Shown here in pieces: positions 1 to 8,521 of a stretch of 34,296 nucleotides of DNA. Source of the DNA: a virus; IMG/VR virus record IMGVR_UViG_3300033150_002936, positions 1 to 34,296 of that record. One strand, written 5' to 3'. The notes beneath the pieces were generated by a model. That model ran no database searches, had not been told where the DNA came from, and saw only the letters and a program-made list of their open reading frames with translations. Within the stretch, counting starts at the first letter, position 1; each line of letters opens with the position of its first letter. The position numbers were made by a program, and so were the translations under genes.

Positions 1-227
1 GTTCCGCCTTCCTGTGATGGGGCTTGTGCTAATAAGTGTGTCATAACAAGTTTTACATTATTTACAACAAGGTTTTCTCCCAAATTTCTTACTTCTTTTA
101 CTTTTTTAGTTTTGGCGTCAATGATATTTACTTTTAAGTAACCACGAGGATTTTTCCCGAAGATTTTGTTGATTTGTATTCCATCGGATATTACGATTTT
201 TTCGGGATTATTTGATTTTGGAAACAT
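1..227 (-). CDS. Partial structural protein, probably tail-fibre related (C-terminus outside window)
   Basis: The reading frame opens with ATG at 225-227 and stays open for 75 codons to the window edge. A strong ribosome site (AAGGAGGG) lies about 8 bases before the start. The visible N-terminus begins MFPKSNNPEKIVISDGIQ and contains GYLKVNIIDAKTKKVKEV, then NLVVNNVKLVMTHLLAQ. A short beta-rich opening followed by an 'N-x-V...' segment is common in phage fibre or tail-tip proteins, but I do not recognise the family. It is the last visible gene of the minus-strand tail module, directly after the gpI-like gene, where fibre genes usually sit. The functional call is from position; the coding call is from frame and ribosome site. 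Confidence 0.6.
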   Translation of the reverse strand, partial: MFPKSNNPEKIVISDGIQINKIFGKNPRGYLKVNIIDAKTKKVKEVRNLGENLVVNNVKLVMTHLLAQAPSQEGG

Positions 228-253
228 AGACTTTTCCCTCCTTAAAAAATTTT

Positions 254-270
254 AATTTATATTTAACTTT
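254..270 (-). promoter_or_regulatory. Candidate late promoter element (AAAGTTAAATATAAA)
   Basis: Read on the minus strand, this site is AAAGTTAAATATAAATT. It lies in the gap after the start of the gpI-like gene's downstream neighbour region and about 28 bases before the start at 227. TATAAAT resembles the T4 late -10 box (TATAAATA). The AAAGTTAAA part recurs ahead of other minus-strand genes. Promoter function is inferred. Confidence 0.35.
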
Positions 271-301
271 ATTTAAAGCAATTTTAATCAATTGAAAAAT
301 A

Positions 302-2425
302 TTAAAGTAAAGGAGTTTTTGTATTTCCTTCTACGCTATAAGCCATAAAATATTCATCTATGTTGTAAATTTCTTCTGGTTCAAGATATTTTTTGCTTGT
401 TACATTTGTAAATTCTCCTGGTTCAATATTTTCTGCAAGAGGATATATTTTTATAATTGGTAAAAGGTCGTAAAACTCGTTAATCTCTTCAAATTTTCTT
501 CTACAAGTAAATAAATCTGTAATTCGCATATCTTCAAAACTTGAAGCTACAGCATAAAATAAATCTCCAGATAATCTCTCATAGCGGGTCATTCCTATGT
601 CAAGTTCATCCCAATAGTAATCAATTCTTGTTTCTGTTTTGCTAAATTCGCTTCTTTCAGTTGTTGTATCTTCTCCTCTTGTTCTATATTCTCTAAACAA
701 TTCATATTCCATACTTCTTCCATAGAAGAAGTCAGAGATAGTAAAATCATCTCTAAAAATCGGTCTGCTTATTATATCATCTTCTGTTGTTATTTCTTCT
801 ATTGTATAAGAAAAATTTTCTAATGTTGAGGGGTTAAGTTTTTGGATTTTTGCAAAATCTAAATATTCTACAATAAATGGAAAATATTGAGATATTGAAG
901 GATTTCTCCAAAAATCATATTCATCGGGTGTATAAAAATTAGTGCTGATAGAAATATCTCCAGAATAATTGAGATTTAAAGGTTGATTTTCATATTCAAA
1001 ATTTTTGTTATATGAAATGGGATTTCTTAAAGGTATAGCATATTTAGAATATCTTAATGAATATGGAGATTCAAAAAATTGTATTTTCATTACTTCAACA
1101 ATTCGGGACAGAAATTCATCTAAAATTGCCAAATCTTCATCTGAAATATATTGCAAATGATTAACTTCATAACTATAAAAGCCATCAAAAAGAGAAGGAA
1201 GAATATTGTTGTTTATAAGAGATTTAATTCTTTCTTTATTGTGGTCAATATCATATTTTAAAAGAAAATCTGCATAAAAATCTGTTTTTGAATAGCCATC
1301 ATTATAAGCATAATGGTCAAAATAATCATAAGATGGATGATAACTATTTTTATAAATATTTCTTTCATCGTGGAAATAGTAAAGATGAATATTTCTGTAT
1401 TTATCATATACAAAAGGATAACCTGTTAAATATTCTTCTGAAAAAATTCTTGGAACAGGTAAGGGAAAATCTAATATATTAATTTCTTCTTCTGTATGTG
1501 GTTTAGAATGAATTCTCCAAATGGCATAATGTGAATCCCAGCTTCTGATATAAAATTGTTCCAAAATTTCTGTGATAAGGTTAAGATTTAAAACATTTAT
1601 ATGAGAAGGTGTAAGGAAACTAATATAGTCTAAAGAAGCAGACAATTCTTCTTGTGTAAATCCTATCTCTTTTGTTTTTCTGGACAGTCTTAAACTAATG
1701 TAATTGGATTTATTTAATTTGTAAAATAAATCAGGATTATTATAATAATCCAAGACAGCATTTCTTTTAATTCTATTTTTAATTTCTTTTTTGCTTTCTT
1801 CTTTTAATTCTTCCCATCTTTTAAGATATAATATTTTTTGATTAGAATTGGCTATTTCTTGATTTGCATTTTCCCACCATAATTCTGCAACTTCAACATC
1901 AAATCCCAAAGCTCCAAAAAAAATTTCATAAGCAAAATTTGTTCCTTTAATTTTATAAATTTCTATTAAGTTTTTAATTAATTCTCTCATATTAAAGGAA
2001 GGAATATTGAAATCAATTACTTGATGTCCCAACAGATAGGCAAGATGTGGCAAAAACTCTTGGGGTATATTATCAACATCAATTAATTTTTCCAAATCTT
2101 TTACTTTGTCTGATAAAACATCAAATTCTCTCGCGATTGCCTGAATAAAATTTAATCGTCTTTCATCCGACAAGATTAATTTCCAATCATAAACAGAAAA
2201 ATATTTATTTATATTCTTAATAAAAAATGCTTCATTAGGGGGCAGAGATTCCAATTCTTCTCTTGAATGAATTATGAAACTATCTTCTCCCTGACTATTA
2301 AAATCAGAGAAAGAAATGTTTTCTTCTATTTTATATTCTTCATACTTGTTGGGTGTTTTTGTGTTTTGGTCCCACAAAGAAATAACATCGTGTCCTAAAT
2401 TTACTACTATTTTTTTGTATGCCAT
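302..2425 (-). CDS. P2 gpI-like tail/baseplate protein with long C-terminal extension
   Basis: Residues about 88-185 match the phage tail protein I family. They include a helix starting RRLNFIQAIAREFDVLS, the stretch IPQEFLPHLAYLLGHQV, then MRELI...IYKIKGTNFAYEIFFGALGF and an acidic-aromatic end (ELWW). In P2-like phages gpI acts at the baseplate edge and links it to the fibres. The protein is 707 residues, whereas classical gpI is under 200. About 520 residues rich in Tyr, Asp, Glu and Phe follow and have no recognised fold; they may be a fibre-anchoring arm. The start ATG sits one base after the stop of the J-like gene, indicating translational coupling; the ribosome site (AAAGAG) is weak. 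Family call is good; role of the extension is unknown. Confidence 0.8.
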   Translation of the reverse strand: MAYKKIVVNLGHDVISLWDQNTKTPNKYEEYKIEENISFSDFNSQGEDSFIIHSREELESLPPNEAFFIKNINKYFSVYDWKLILSDERRLNFIQAIAREFDVLSDKVKDLEKLIDVDNIPQEFLPHLAYLLGHQVIDFNIPSFNMRELIKNLIEIYKIKGTNFAYEIFFGALGFDVEVAELWWENANQEIANSNQKILYLKRWEELKEESKKEIKNRIKRNAVLDYYNNPDLFYKLNKSNYISLRLSRKTKEIGFTQEELSASLDYISFLTPSHINVLNLNLITEILEQFYIRSWDSHYAIWRIHSKPHTEEEINILDFPLPVPRIFSEEYLTGYPFVYDKYRNIHLYYFHDERNIYKNSYHPSYDYFDHYAYNDGYSKTDFYADFLLKYDIDHNKERIKSLINNNILPSLFDGFYSYEVNHLQYISDEDLAILDEFLSRIVEVMKIQFFESPYSLRYSKYAIPLRNPISYNKNFEYENQPLNLNYSGDISISTNFYTPDEYDFWRNPSISQYFPFIVEYLDFAKIQKLNPSTLENFSYTIEEITTEDDIISRPIFRDDFTISDFFYGRSMEYELFREYRTRGEDTTTERSEFSKTETRIDYYWDELDIGMTRYERLSGDLFYAVASSFEDMRITDLFTCRRKFEEINEFYDLLPIIKIYPLAENIEPGEFTNVTSKKYLEPEEIYNIDEYFMAYSVEGNTKTPLL

Positions 2426-2426
2426 T

Positions 2427-4193
2427 TTACTCTTTCATTAGATTAATTATAATATCGTATTCTGGTTGAATTTCAGACGGCAAAAAAGCAACAATACTTT
2501 TTGGAAGCAGAAAATAGATTTGATTTACATCTGCCAATATGTCAAACGTGGGATAAATCATTTTAAAATATGCAACTTCTTTAAAGCTATGTATTAGACC
2601 ATATAATTTAGATATTTTAACAGATTCTCCAAAATCTCTTTTTTCAATTGCATATTCTTCTCTTAATTTTTCTATTATTTTGTTCTTCAATTCTACGGCA
2701 TTAAATCCTGGTTTATAATATAATATTCCTTTAATTCTGAAAGGAGTAAATTTTGCAACTCTAAATACATTTTCTATTCCCGTTACTTTTTTATCTTTTA
2801 AATAAGAATACAAAAAATATGCTTCGCTTGGCTCTATGTATTCATCGGGATATTTTAATTCTTTTTCATTTGTATAACCTATTTCTCCTGTGTTTTCTAT
2901 TTCAACTTTTTTTGCCATACCTTTCAAATTTAAAAAGTTATTTAATCTTATTTCAAACCTTTTCTTATAGCTTTCTATGCTTTCTCCTTCATCTAATAAA
3001 GGAATTTTTTCTGAACGCGTTTCTATGCCTTCATCTCCCGTTTCTATAAAGAAGTTATCCCACGTTCTTTGAGGCAAAATGTAGATATAATTAAAAAGAT
3101 AGGGAACTCTATCTGGGTGTTCATAAGGACTATCAATAGTAGCCTGCCATATTCTAACGGAATTTTGTTGTCTCAGTAAGGTTATATAGTCTTCGGGGGT
3201 TACAGTTTTATTTACTGTTTTTGTTGTTAAGGGAGCAAAACGTTTTGCATCTTCAATCGTTTCTCCGTCTGTTCCGCCAATAGCTCCTTCAATATTATAG
3301 AATTTTAAATTATATCCTTCTATTCTTAAAGTAGTATCAATTGCACCAATAGTAATATTTGAATTTGCGCCTCCCCCAACCCTATAAACTATTCTTAAAG
3401 TTTGATAGGTTTCTTCTACCCCATCTATAACGTCTTCAAAAGCTCCGCCGAAGTTTCTTTTTCCAAACTGGATAGTAGCTGCAAAATTATGGTCGTATGA
3501 AAGGATATAACGAGGATGTTCTGTGTCTTCTCCTGCCGTTACAAGAGATGTTATTTGTTCTAGCTCTGCCTCTTCTGTGTCGCTTATCTTTAAATAAACT
3601 TTGATACTTCCATCTATTACGGGATAAGAACTTAATGTGTAAGAAAAATTTTCTTTTTTATTAACAGAAATCACTTCCTCAACTTTTCTTCCACTAAATG
3701 CCTTAAATATAGCAGCCGAAACATTTTCCATTTTTAATGGGGTATCGTAGTCATTTTCTTCATTCATTAATTCAAAAGTAATTGGCTTGCCTGACAAATC
3801 AATTGCAGAAATTTGTTGTCCAGCAGGAATATCCAAAAACACAGGTGTTCCGCTTGTGTTTTCAACAATAACATTAACAACGCTTGCCGTTGGAGGTTTT
3901 AAATTATAACCTATCAATTTGAATAAATTAATTATTGATTTGGGGTCTTTAGAAGTTGGCAAAAACAATTCATTTGCTATTAAATCGGCTCTTAAAATTA
4001 TTTTTGATGCTATATAGGCAAATGTCTCTAATAGCATTTGCCCAGCATTGCTTTCTAAAAAATCCTGCCATTCAAGTTTATATTTAGGATGGCTTTGTAT
4101 TATTGATTTTATGTCTTCAATAATTTGGTCATAGTCTAGTTTTGTATAATTAATTTTCGCCAAAGGATTTAACTTTTTTACTATCGCCGCCAT
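2427..4193 (-). CDS. Baseplate J-like / T4 gp6-like wedge protein
   Basis: This 588-residue protein shows the usual sequence of baseplate J proteins. An N-terminal helical region contains LLETFAYIASKIILRADLIANE (in parts at about 55-75) and a 'KLIGY' step near 92-96. A central beta domain carries YRVGGGANSNI near 270-280. GGTDGETIEDAKRFAP follows at about 306-321, and then VTPEDYITLLRQ near 331-341. In P2 gpJ and T4 gp6 this fold forms the wedge ring around the hub and moves on contraction. It lies between the gp25-like and gpI-like genes, the order typical of contractile tails. Its N-terminal coding region also contains one copy of the AAAGTTAAA string (4168-4176), probably by chance. Confidence 0.9.
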   Translation of the reverse strand: MAAIVKKLNPLAKINYTKLDYDQIIEDIKSIIQSHPKYKLEWQDFLESNAGQMLLETFAYIASKIILRADLIANELFLPTSKDPKSIINLFKLIGYNLKPPTASVVNVIVENTSGTPVFLDIPAGQQISAIDLSGKPITFELMNEENDYDTPLKMENVSAAIFKAFSGRKVEEVISVNKKENFSYTLSSYPVIDGSIKVYLKISDTEEAELEQITSLVTAGEDTEHPRYILSYDHNFAATIQFGKRNFGGAFEDVIDGVEETYQTLRIVYRVGGGANSNITIGAIDTTLRIEGYNLKFYNIEGAIGGTDGETIEDAKRFAPLTTKTVNKTVTPEDYITLLRQQNSVRIWQATIDSPYEHPDRVPYLFNYIYILPQRTWDNFFIETGDEGIETRSEKIPLLDEGESIESYKKRFEIRLNNFLNLKGMAKKVEIENTGEIGYTNEKELKYPDEYIEPSEAYFLYSYLKDKKVTGIENVFRVAKFTPFRIKGILYYKPGFNAVELKNKIIEKLREEYAIEKRDFGESVKISKLYGLIHSFKEVAYFKMIYPTFDILADVNQIYFLLPKSIVAFLPSEIQPEYDIIINLMKE

Positions 4194-4194
4194 T

Positions 4195-4545
4195 TTAAAC
4201 CCCTAAATTAATTTCTAAAGATTGATTTTCTAAATAATTTTCTCTTACCCTATAACTTATGATTATTTTAATGCCATTTTCTCCTTGTCTTTCAAACGAA
4301 ACTTTGTCTACTATTATTCTTGGCTCAAAAGTTTTTAATTGTTCTTTTATTTCATCTATTGCAAATTGTGATATGGAGGAAATATTTGAGAACAAAAATT
4401 TTTCTATGCCTATCCCAAAATTAGGGCGATTTGGTCTTTCAAACGGTCTTGTTAGCAATATTCTTTTAATGCTTTCTTTCACTAATTCCTCAGTATTTTT
4501 GACTTCTGCAAAAAATTTTTTACTGTCAATTCCTATTCCTTGCAT
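4195..4545 (-). CDS. Baseplate wedge protein, T4 gp25-like (GPW/gp25 family)
   Basis: The 116-residue length is typical of this family. ILLTRPFERPNRPNFGIGIEKFLF (given here as residues 30-52 in shortened form: LLTRP...RPNFG...FLF) matches the conserved 'L.T.pgeR...P.fG' region. EPR at 74-76 is the family's hallmark, and a beta-strand follows. gp25-like proteins join gp6/J subunits at the inner wedge and seed sheath assembly. The gene stops one base before the J-like gene begins. No Shine-Dalgarno is visible; the start is preceded by an AAAGTTAAA box at 4552-4560, which overlaps the stop of the gene upstream. Confidence 0.9.
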   Translation of the reverse strand: MQGIGIDSKKFFAEVKNTEELVKESIKRILLTRPFERPNRPNFGIGIEKFLFSNISSISQFAIDEIKEQLKTFEPRIIVDKVSFERQGENGIKIIISYRVRENYLENQSLEINLGV

Positions 4546-4559
4546 TTTAATTTTAACTT

Positions 4560-6086
4560 TTAAATTTTTTGTTTCTTTTTAAATTTGTATCTTTGTATCT
4601 TTCCTGTTTCCAATCCGAAAAGGTTGGCAAGTGGTTGAATAAATTTTGCTTCACCAACAATAAAGATTCCAAGATAGAAACCCTTTCCAAAATTCGGTCT
4701 ATTTTCTGCGGATAAAATATTATAAAGCATATTTTCTACGCCTTCTCCTTCAACATATAACCCGCAGATTCCATCAGAAGTTAAAAGGTCAGAAAGTTTT
4801 AAAAAATCATCTGTTATTTTTTTAATTTCATCTATATAATATTTAATTCCGTCAAGCCATATTTCAAATATTTTTACTATATCTTCAATTCCATCAAGAA
4901 TATTTTTTTTGGCTGAATAAAAAATGTTTTTGATTTCTTCAAGATAACTATATATTCTTCTTGCCCACGGACACAATCCTAACAAAGATAAAGAATAATA
5001 ATCGGGAGGTAGAGTCTCATAATTTTTAAATTTTTCAAGTAAATCAGCAGAAGGATTAAATCTTACGTTGTAAGGTATTAATAAACTGGCGTCTCTATAG
5101 GTATTTCCATATTTATCAACATAAACTGTTATAGATTTTTGGTAAGTTCCCTCTGGGAGCAGAACAGTTAAATAAAATGTATTGTTTTCTTTATCAACCA
5201 ATTTTAATTCTAAATAAGTTTCGGGATTAATAGTAAATGGAGAAAAACCAAGTCCTTCAATTACCAATTTTATAGGGTAAATTCCGTTTTCTTCTTCCTC
5301 TATATCTCCTCCAAAAAATATATTTTGAGGATAACTAACATAAGATAAATTTTTTTTATAAGTAGAATATCTTTTCTTTGAAAAAATAAATTTTGGATTT
5401 ACGAATCTAACTTCATACTCTATCTTTTTTTCATTTTTCTTTTCGGGCGGAATATTTAAAAAAAACATACTTTCTAATTTTTTATAAGAAAGAAATTTAG
5501 TTGACAATAAGATTGCTTCTTCCATATCAAGATTCTCAATAATTTCTTGACTTACAAAATTATAGATTTTTACTCCCAATTCAAATGCTCTTGAAAATAA
5601 TGAATCGTGAGCTACTAATAAAATTCCACCCACTTTTGTTGTTTCCTGATAAATAGGTCTGTTTATATCTCCTTCATCTAAAATAGTATGAAAATAAAGT
5701 TTATTAAAAAATTCATCAAATGTTAAAGTTACCAATTCTTTTTTTTCAGAAATAAAAAACGGGTTGTGAAAGCTAAAAGTTTCTAAAATATGTAAAGAAG
5801 GATATTTAAAGACATCTAATATATCATTTATTAAAGTTGTTAAATTTTTCATTGCTTCCGCTACTGGGTCTGTTCCATCTTCAAAAGGAAGAAATCCCAA
5901 ATTATTTAATGTATTTAATGTTTGTTTAATAGTAGAAAAAGTATTTTGAAAAAATGAAAAAACTGTTGAAGCAATATTATAAGCATTCTCTACATTTTTA
6001 GATATATCTTCAACTTTTTTATAAATTTTTTCTAATTCTTCGGGAGATGTTTCTGATGTAAATTTTTTCCATTTTCCTTCAGGCAT
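4560..6086 (-). CDS. Uncharacterised baseplate-region protein
   Basis: I do not recognise a family for this 508-residue protein. The N-terminal part (about 10-110) and the part at about 380-430 are amphipathic helices rich in Lys/Asp/Ile. A central beta-like section spans about 215-340. The C-terminal part has GICGLYVEGEGVENMLYNIL and then RPNFGKGFYLGIFIVGEAKF, with a very basic tail ending KFKKKQKI. The gene sits between the spike-related small genes and gp25, so a structural baseplate role is likely by position. Its ATG overlaps the stop of the 64-aa gene by 8 bases, so the two are translationally coupled. Confidence 0.6.
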   Translation of the reverse strand: MPEGKWKKFTSETSPEELEKIYKKVEDISKNVENAYNIASTVFSFFQNTFSTIKQTLNTLNNLGFLPFEDGTDPVAEAMKNLTTLINDILDVFKYPSLHILETFSFHNPFFISEKKELVTLTFDEFFNKLYFHTILDEGDINRPIYQETTKVGGILLVAHDSLFSRAFELGVKIYNFVSQEIIENLDMEEAILLSTKFLSYKKLESMFFLNIPPEKKNEKKIEYEVRFVNPKFIFSKKRYSTYKKNLSYVSYPQNIFFGGDIEEEENGIYPIKLVIEGLGFSPFTINPETYLELKLVDKENNTFYLTVLLPEGTYQKSITVYVDKYGNTYRDASLLIPYNVRFNPSADLLEKFKNYETLPPDYYSLSLLGLCPWARRIYSYLEEIKNIFYSAKKNILDGIEDIVKIFEIWLDGIKYYIDEIKKITDDFLKLSDLLTSDGICGLYVEGEGVENMLYNILSAENRPNFGKGFYLGIFIVGEAKFIQPLANLFGLETGKIQRYKFKKKQKI

Positions 6087-6273
6087 TTTCTTTAATTTTC
6101 TCCTCTATTTTTTTAATTGTATTTATTTTTCTTTCAAATTCTTGTATGTTTTTCTTAAGTGAAATTTCTATTATTTTTAAAAATTCTTCTAATAATAATT
6201 TTATAGAGCTATTGTTATAATCAAAAGCCGAATTTTTCCATTTATATTTTTCTTTTTTATTCAATTGCCCCAC
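6079..6273 (-). CDS. Small coiled-coil protein of the baseplate operon
   Basis: This 64-residue lysine-rich protein has a helical second half (about 25-62) with heptad-like Ile/Leu spacing. It overlaps the preceding gene by 17 bases and the next by 8 bases, typical of a genuine coupled gene. The start is unclear. The longest form begins at GTG inside a GGTGGGG run; a TTG three codons later would use that run as its ribosome site. Function unknown. It could be a small baseplate assembly factor, but this rests only on location. Confidence 0.5.
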   Translation of the reverse strand: MGQLNKKEKYKWKNSAFDYNNSSIKLLLEEFLKIIEISLKKNIQEFERKINTIKKIEEKIKENA

Positions 6274-6619
6274 CGTCTTTTACTCCCGTTCCGCTGCCAC
6301 TTCCTGGTGTAGGTTGAGGATATGTTGTAACAGTTGAATTATTTATACTTACGCTTACATCAACTGTTACTTTTGCTTTTTCTCTTAAATGTTCTATTAC
6401 TCCTTTTGCTATTGCATAACTTAATACTTTCATTTGTTTTTTCATTTCATTTATTGTTTTTTGGGCTTCGCTTTGTTTCATTCCTTTCCTAACCGCTTCA
6501 TTCATTTGTTGAATGGCAGGATTAATGAATTCTTCTTCTATTGTTTCATATATTTTTAAAGTCATTCCTTCTACCTGACTATCAGGAGATGTTGGTTTGC
6601 TTCCATAATTCATACTCAT
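6257..6619 (-). CDS. Small structural protein following the spike gene
   Basis: The 120-residue protein has three parts. An N-terminal helical part (about 20-60) contains IQQMNEAVRKGMKQSEAQ. A middle part (about 68-85) contains YAIAKGVIEHLREKAKV. The end is a Ser/Pro/Gly-rich tail (GSGSGTG near 107-113). The 'AIA.GVIEHL...A.V.V' pattern is reminiscent of small proteins encoded next to spike genes in several tailed phages. Two in-frame ATGs (residues 1 and 3) are possible starts. A GGAGG lies within the end of the spike gene, 12 bases upstream. A baseplate/spike accessory role is inferred from context. Confidence 0.6.
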   Translation of the reverse strand: MSMNYGSKPTSPDSQVEGMTLKIYETIEEEFINPAIQQMNEAVRKGMKQSEAQKTINEMKKQMKVLSYAIAKGVIEHLREKAKVTVDVSVSINNSTVTTYPQPTPGSGSGTGVKDGGAIE

Positions 6620-6621
6620 AG

Positions 6622-8148
6622 TTATGACGCCTCCAAATTATTTGTAAAAAATGTATTTGTCGGTGATGGAACTTTTGCTAAATTATCTATTAACTTTTGT
6701 TGAAGATTATTTTCTACATTGAAAGGTCTGGGATAAAGAGGCATAGAAGAAGGAGACCCTGGCGAACTTGATAAATGTTGATGGTTTGCTAAAAAATCTG
6801 CAATTTTATAAACAAATTCTTTTAATTTATCAAAAGCTTCTTTTTTTACAAGAATATCTGGGGAAGAAACTTTTGTTGAATTTTGAATTGTTAATTTTTG
6901 AGTTGGAATATTAAAAACTATTTCTCCTTTTCCCGTTCCCATATTAAGAGAACAATCTCCTTCCGCAATCATTGTTCCGCTTTTCCCGAAAATTATTATT
7001 TGGGAATTTCCCATTAATGTTTTTTTATAATCTCCTACAATTTTTTCTTCTTTATCTTTTAAAGTGGTTTCTGAAACCCCACCTATTATTTCTGTTTTTT
7101 TATTTCCAAATATTATTTTCTGCTCGGCAATTTTTTCTTCTCCTATTATTTTTTTAAAAGATTGAGAACTTAAAGATTTTAATCCGTTGTCTATTTTTAC
7201 ATTTATCAAATTGTTTATAAAGCTCTTGCTTCCTTTTAATTCTAAAACATTACACACAACAGACTTGTTTTCTACTGGAATTTCTTCTAATGCTTTTTGT
7301 AATTCTTTTTCTTCTGTTTCTCCTATAGATAAACCTAATAAATTTTCATATAAAGATTTATTTGGTCTATAACCTTCTCTTTTTATTATTTTGTTTATAA
7401 AATTATATAATTTTTCTCCAAACAAGTTTTTTGCATTTGAAGCATTAATATCTGTTCCTTCAGATATTTCTTTAAATATTCCAAACTCGGTTAAAATTTG
7501 CGAAGGAAGATTTTGAACCAAACCCCTTCCTATAACAGAAAGCTTTTTGTGTTGTATATATAAGGTATATGTTGATGAGGTTTCCAATGAAATGCCCGAA
7601 TTATTAAAGATTAAAAAATTAATATTGTCTCCCTTATTTTGCAGCAATCTAATTGAAAAGGGTGTTACTTGGAAAATAGAGTTTCCGTTTTCTCCCATAA
7701 AATCATATCCCTTTCCGATAATAAAAGAATTCTTTTTTGTTCCAATTTCTACTTTTTTGGTTAAAGAACTTATTCTTAAAATAGGGGCATCCCCTTTTCC
7801 GCTTTTAAAATAAAAAAGACTTTCATCTTTAACATCATAGTTTTTAGAATAATCTTCAAGGACTGGGTTGCTATACTTTCTCCAATATCCTACTATAAGT
7901 GGGTTTTCAACCCTTCCATTAACAAAACTTACCAAAACAGTAGATTTAAGAGGAGGAACATATAAGAAACTATTTGCTTCGCTTCCACCAAAGGGAATTA
8001 AAGGTTCTGCCCAGGGCAATTCTTCTACTGGAGTTTCGGGGAAGTGAATGCCCAATACTCTTACTTTACACCTTCCTCGATTAAGCGGGTCTTTATTGTC
8101 TTCAATAATTCCTTGATAGATTCCTGTTGCGTTAACTAACAATCTCAT
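6622..8148 (-). CDS. Baseplate hub/tail spike protein with gp5-type OB domain
   Basis: Residues about 8-95 form the gp5/gpV/VgrG OB-fold. They include GIYQGIIEDNKDPLNRGRCK, VRVLGIHFPE, LPWAEPLIPFGG, and then PPLKSTVLVSFVNG with NPLIVGYW. This domain sits at the tail tip, below the hub. The middle (about 100-300) is mixed. The C-terminal third has repeated short beta segments (EIIGGVSETTLKDKEEKIVG, SGTMIAEGDCSLNMGTGKG), as expected of the trimeric beta-helical needle. No lysozyme-type catalytic region like that of T4 gp5 is recognisable between them. The C-terminal tail includes 'HQHLSSSPGSPSSMP', a His/Ser/Pro-rich stretch. No good ribosome site is visible before the start. Confidence 0.85.
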   Translation of the reverse strand: MRLLVNATGIYQGIIEDNKDPLNRGRCKVRVLGIHFPETPVEELPWAEPLIPFGGSEANSFLYVPPLKSTVLVSFVNGRVENPLIVGYWRKYSNPVLEDYSKNYDVKDESLFYFKSGKGDAPILRISSLTKKVEIGTKKNSFIIGKGYDFMGENGNSIFQVTPFSIRLLQNKGDNINFLIFNNSGISLETSSTYTLYIQHKKLSVIGRGLVQNLPSQILTEFGIFKEISEGTDINASNAKNLFGEKLYNFINKIIKREGYRPNKSLYENLLGLSIGETEEKELQKALEEIPVENKSVVCNVLELKGSKSFINNLINVKIDNGLKSLSSQSFKKIIGEEKIAEQKIIFGNKKTEIIGGVSETTLKDKEEKIVGDYKKTLMGNSQIIIFGKSGTMIAEGDCSLNMGTGKGEIVFNIPTQKLTIQNSTKVSSPDILVKKEAFDKLKEFVYKIADFLANHQHLSSSPGSPSSMPLYPRPFNVENNLQQKLIDNLAKVPSPTNTFFTNNLEAS

Positions 8149-8156
8149 TTTAAGTT

Positions 8157-8519
8157 TTAAACGAAGGTATTAATAATATTTGCATTTCCTAGGGGCAAAG
8201 GAATTAACATTTCTGATATGTTTTCAGGGCTTGGAATAACTATTTTTTTTCCTGCTGTGAATTCTTTTAATGGGTCTTTTATATGATTAAAAATACAAAT
8301 AACCCAATCTAAATGAGGGGTCCCAAAAAATTTTTGGCTTATTATATCGGGTCTGTTTTCTTCTTCTGGTTTTATAATATAAAAAATGTCGTTTTCGCTT
8401 TCTTTTATTTTTTCGAAAAAAGCAATTCCAATTTTATATTTTTTTTCTTCTTCATCATAAATAATATTAGAATTATTTTTATAAATAGAGTAGTCACTAA
8501 AAATGCCTTTTATATCCAT
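8157..8519 (-). CDS. T4 gp53-like baseplate wedge protein (LysM-like C-terminus)
   Basis: The 120-residue protein contains NRPDIISQKFFGTPHLDWVI, then FNHIKDPLKEFTAGKKIVIP. This is the layout 'RPD.IA...yG....WW.I...N.i.dP...l..G..l.IP' of gp53-type wedge proteins, whose end resembles a LysM fold. T4 gp53 holds neighbouring wedges together around the hub. It begins with a ribosome site AAGGGG 6 bases before ATG and lies immediately before the OB-fold spike gene. Recognition rests on the conserved motif spacing. Confidence 0.75.
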   Translation of the reverse strand: MDIKGIFSDYSIYKNNSNIIYDEEEKKYKIGIAFFEKIKESENDIFYIIKPEEENRPDIISQKFFGTPHLDWVICIFNHIKDPLKEFTAGKKIVIPSPENISEMLIPLPLGNANIINTFV

Positions 8520-8521
8520 TT

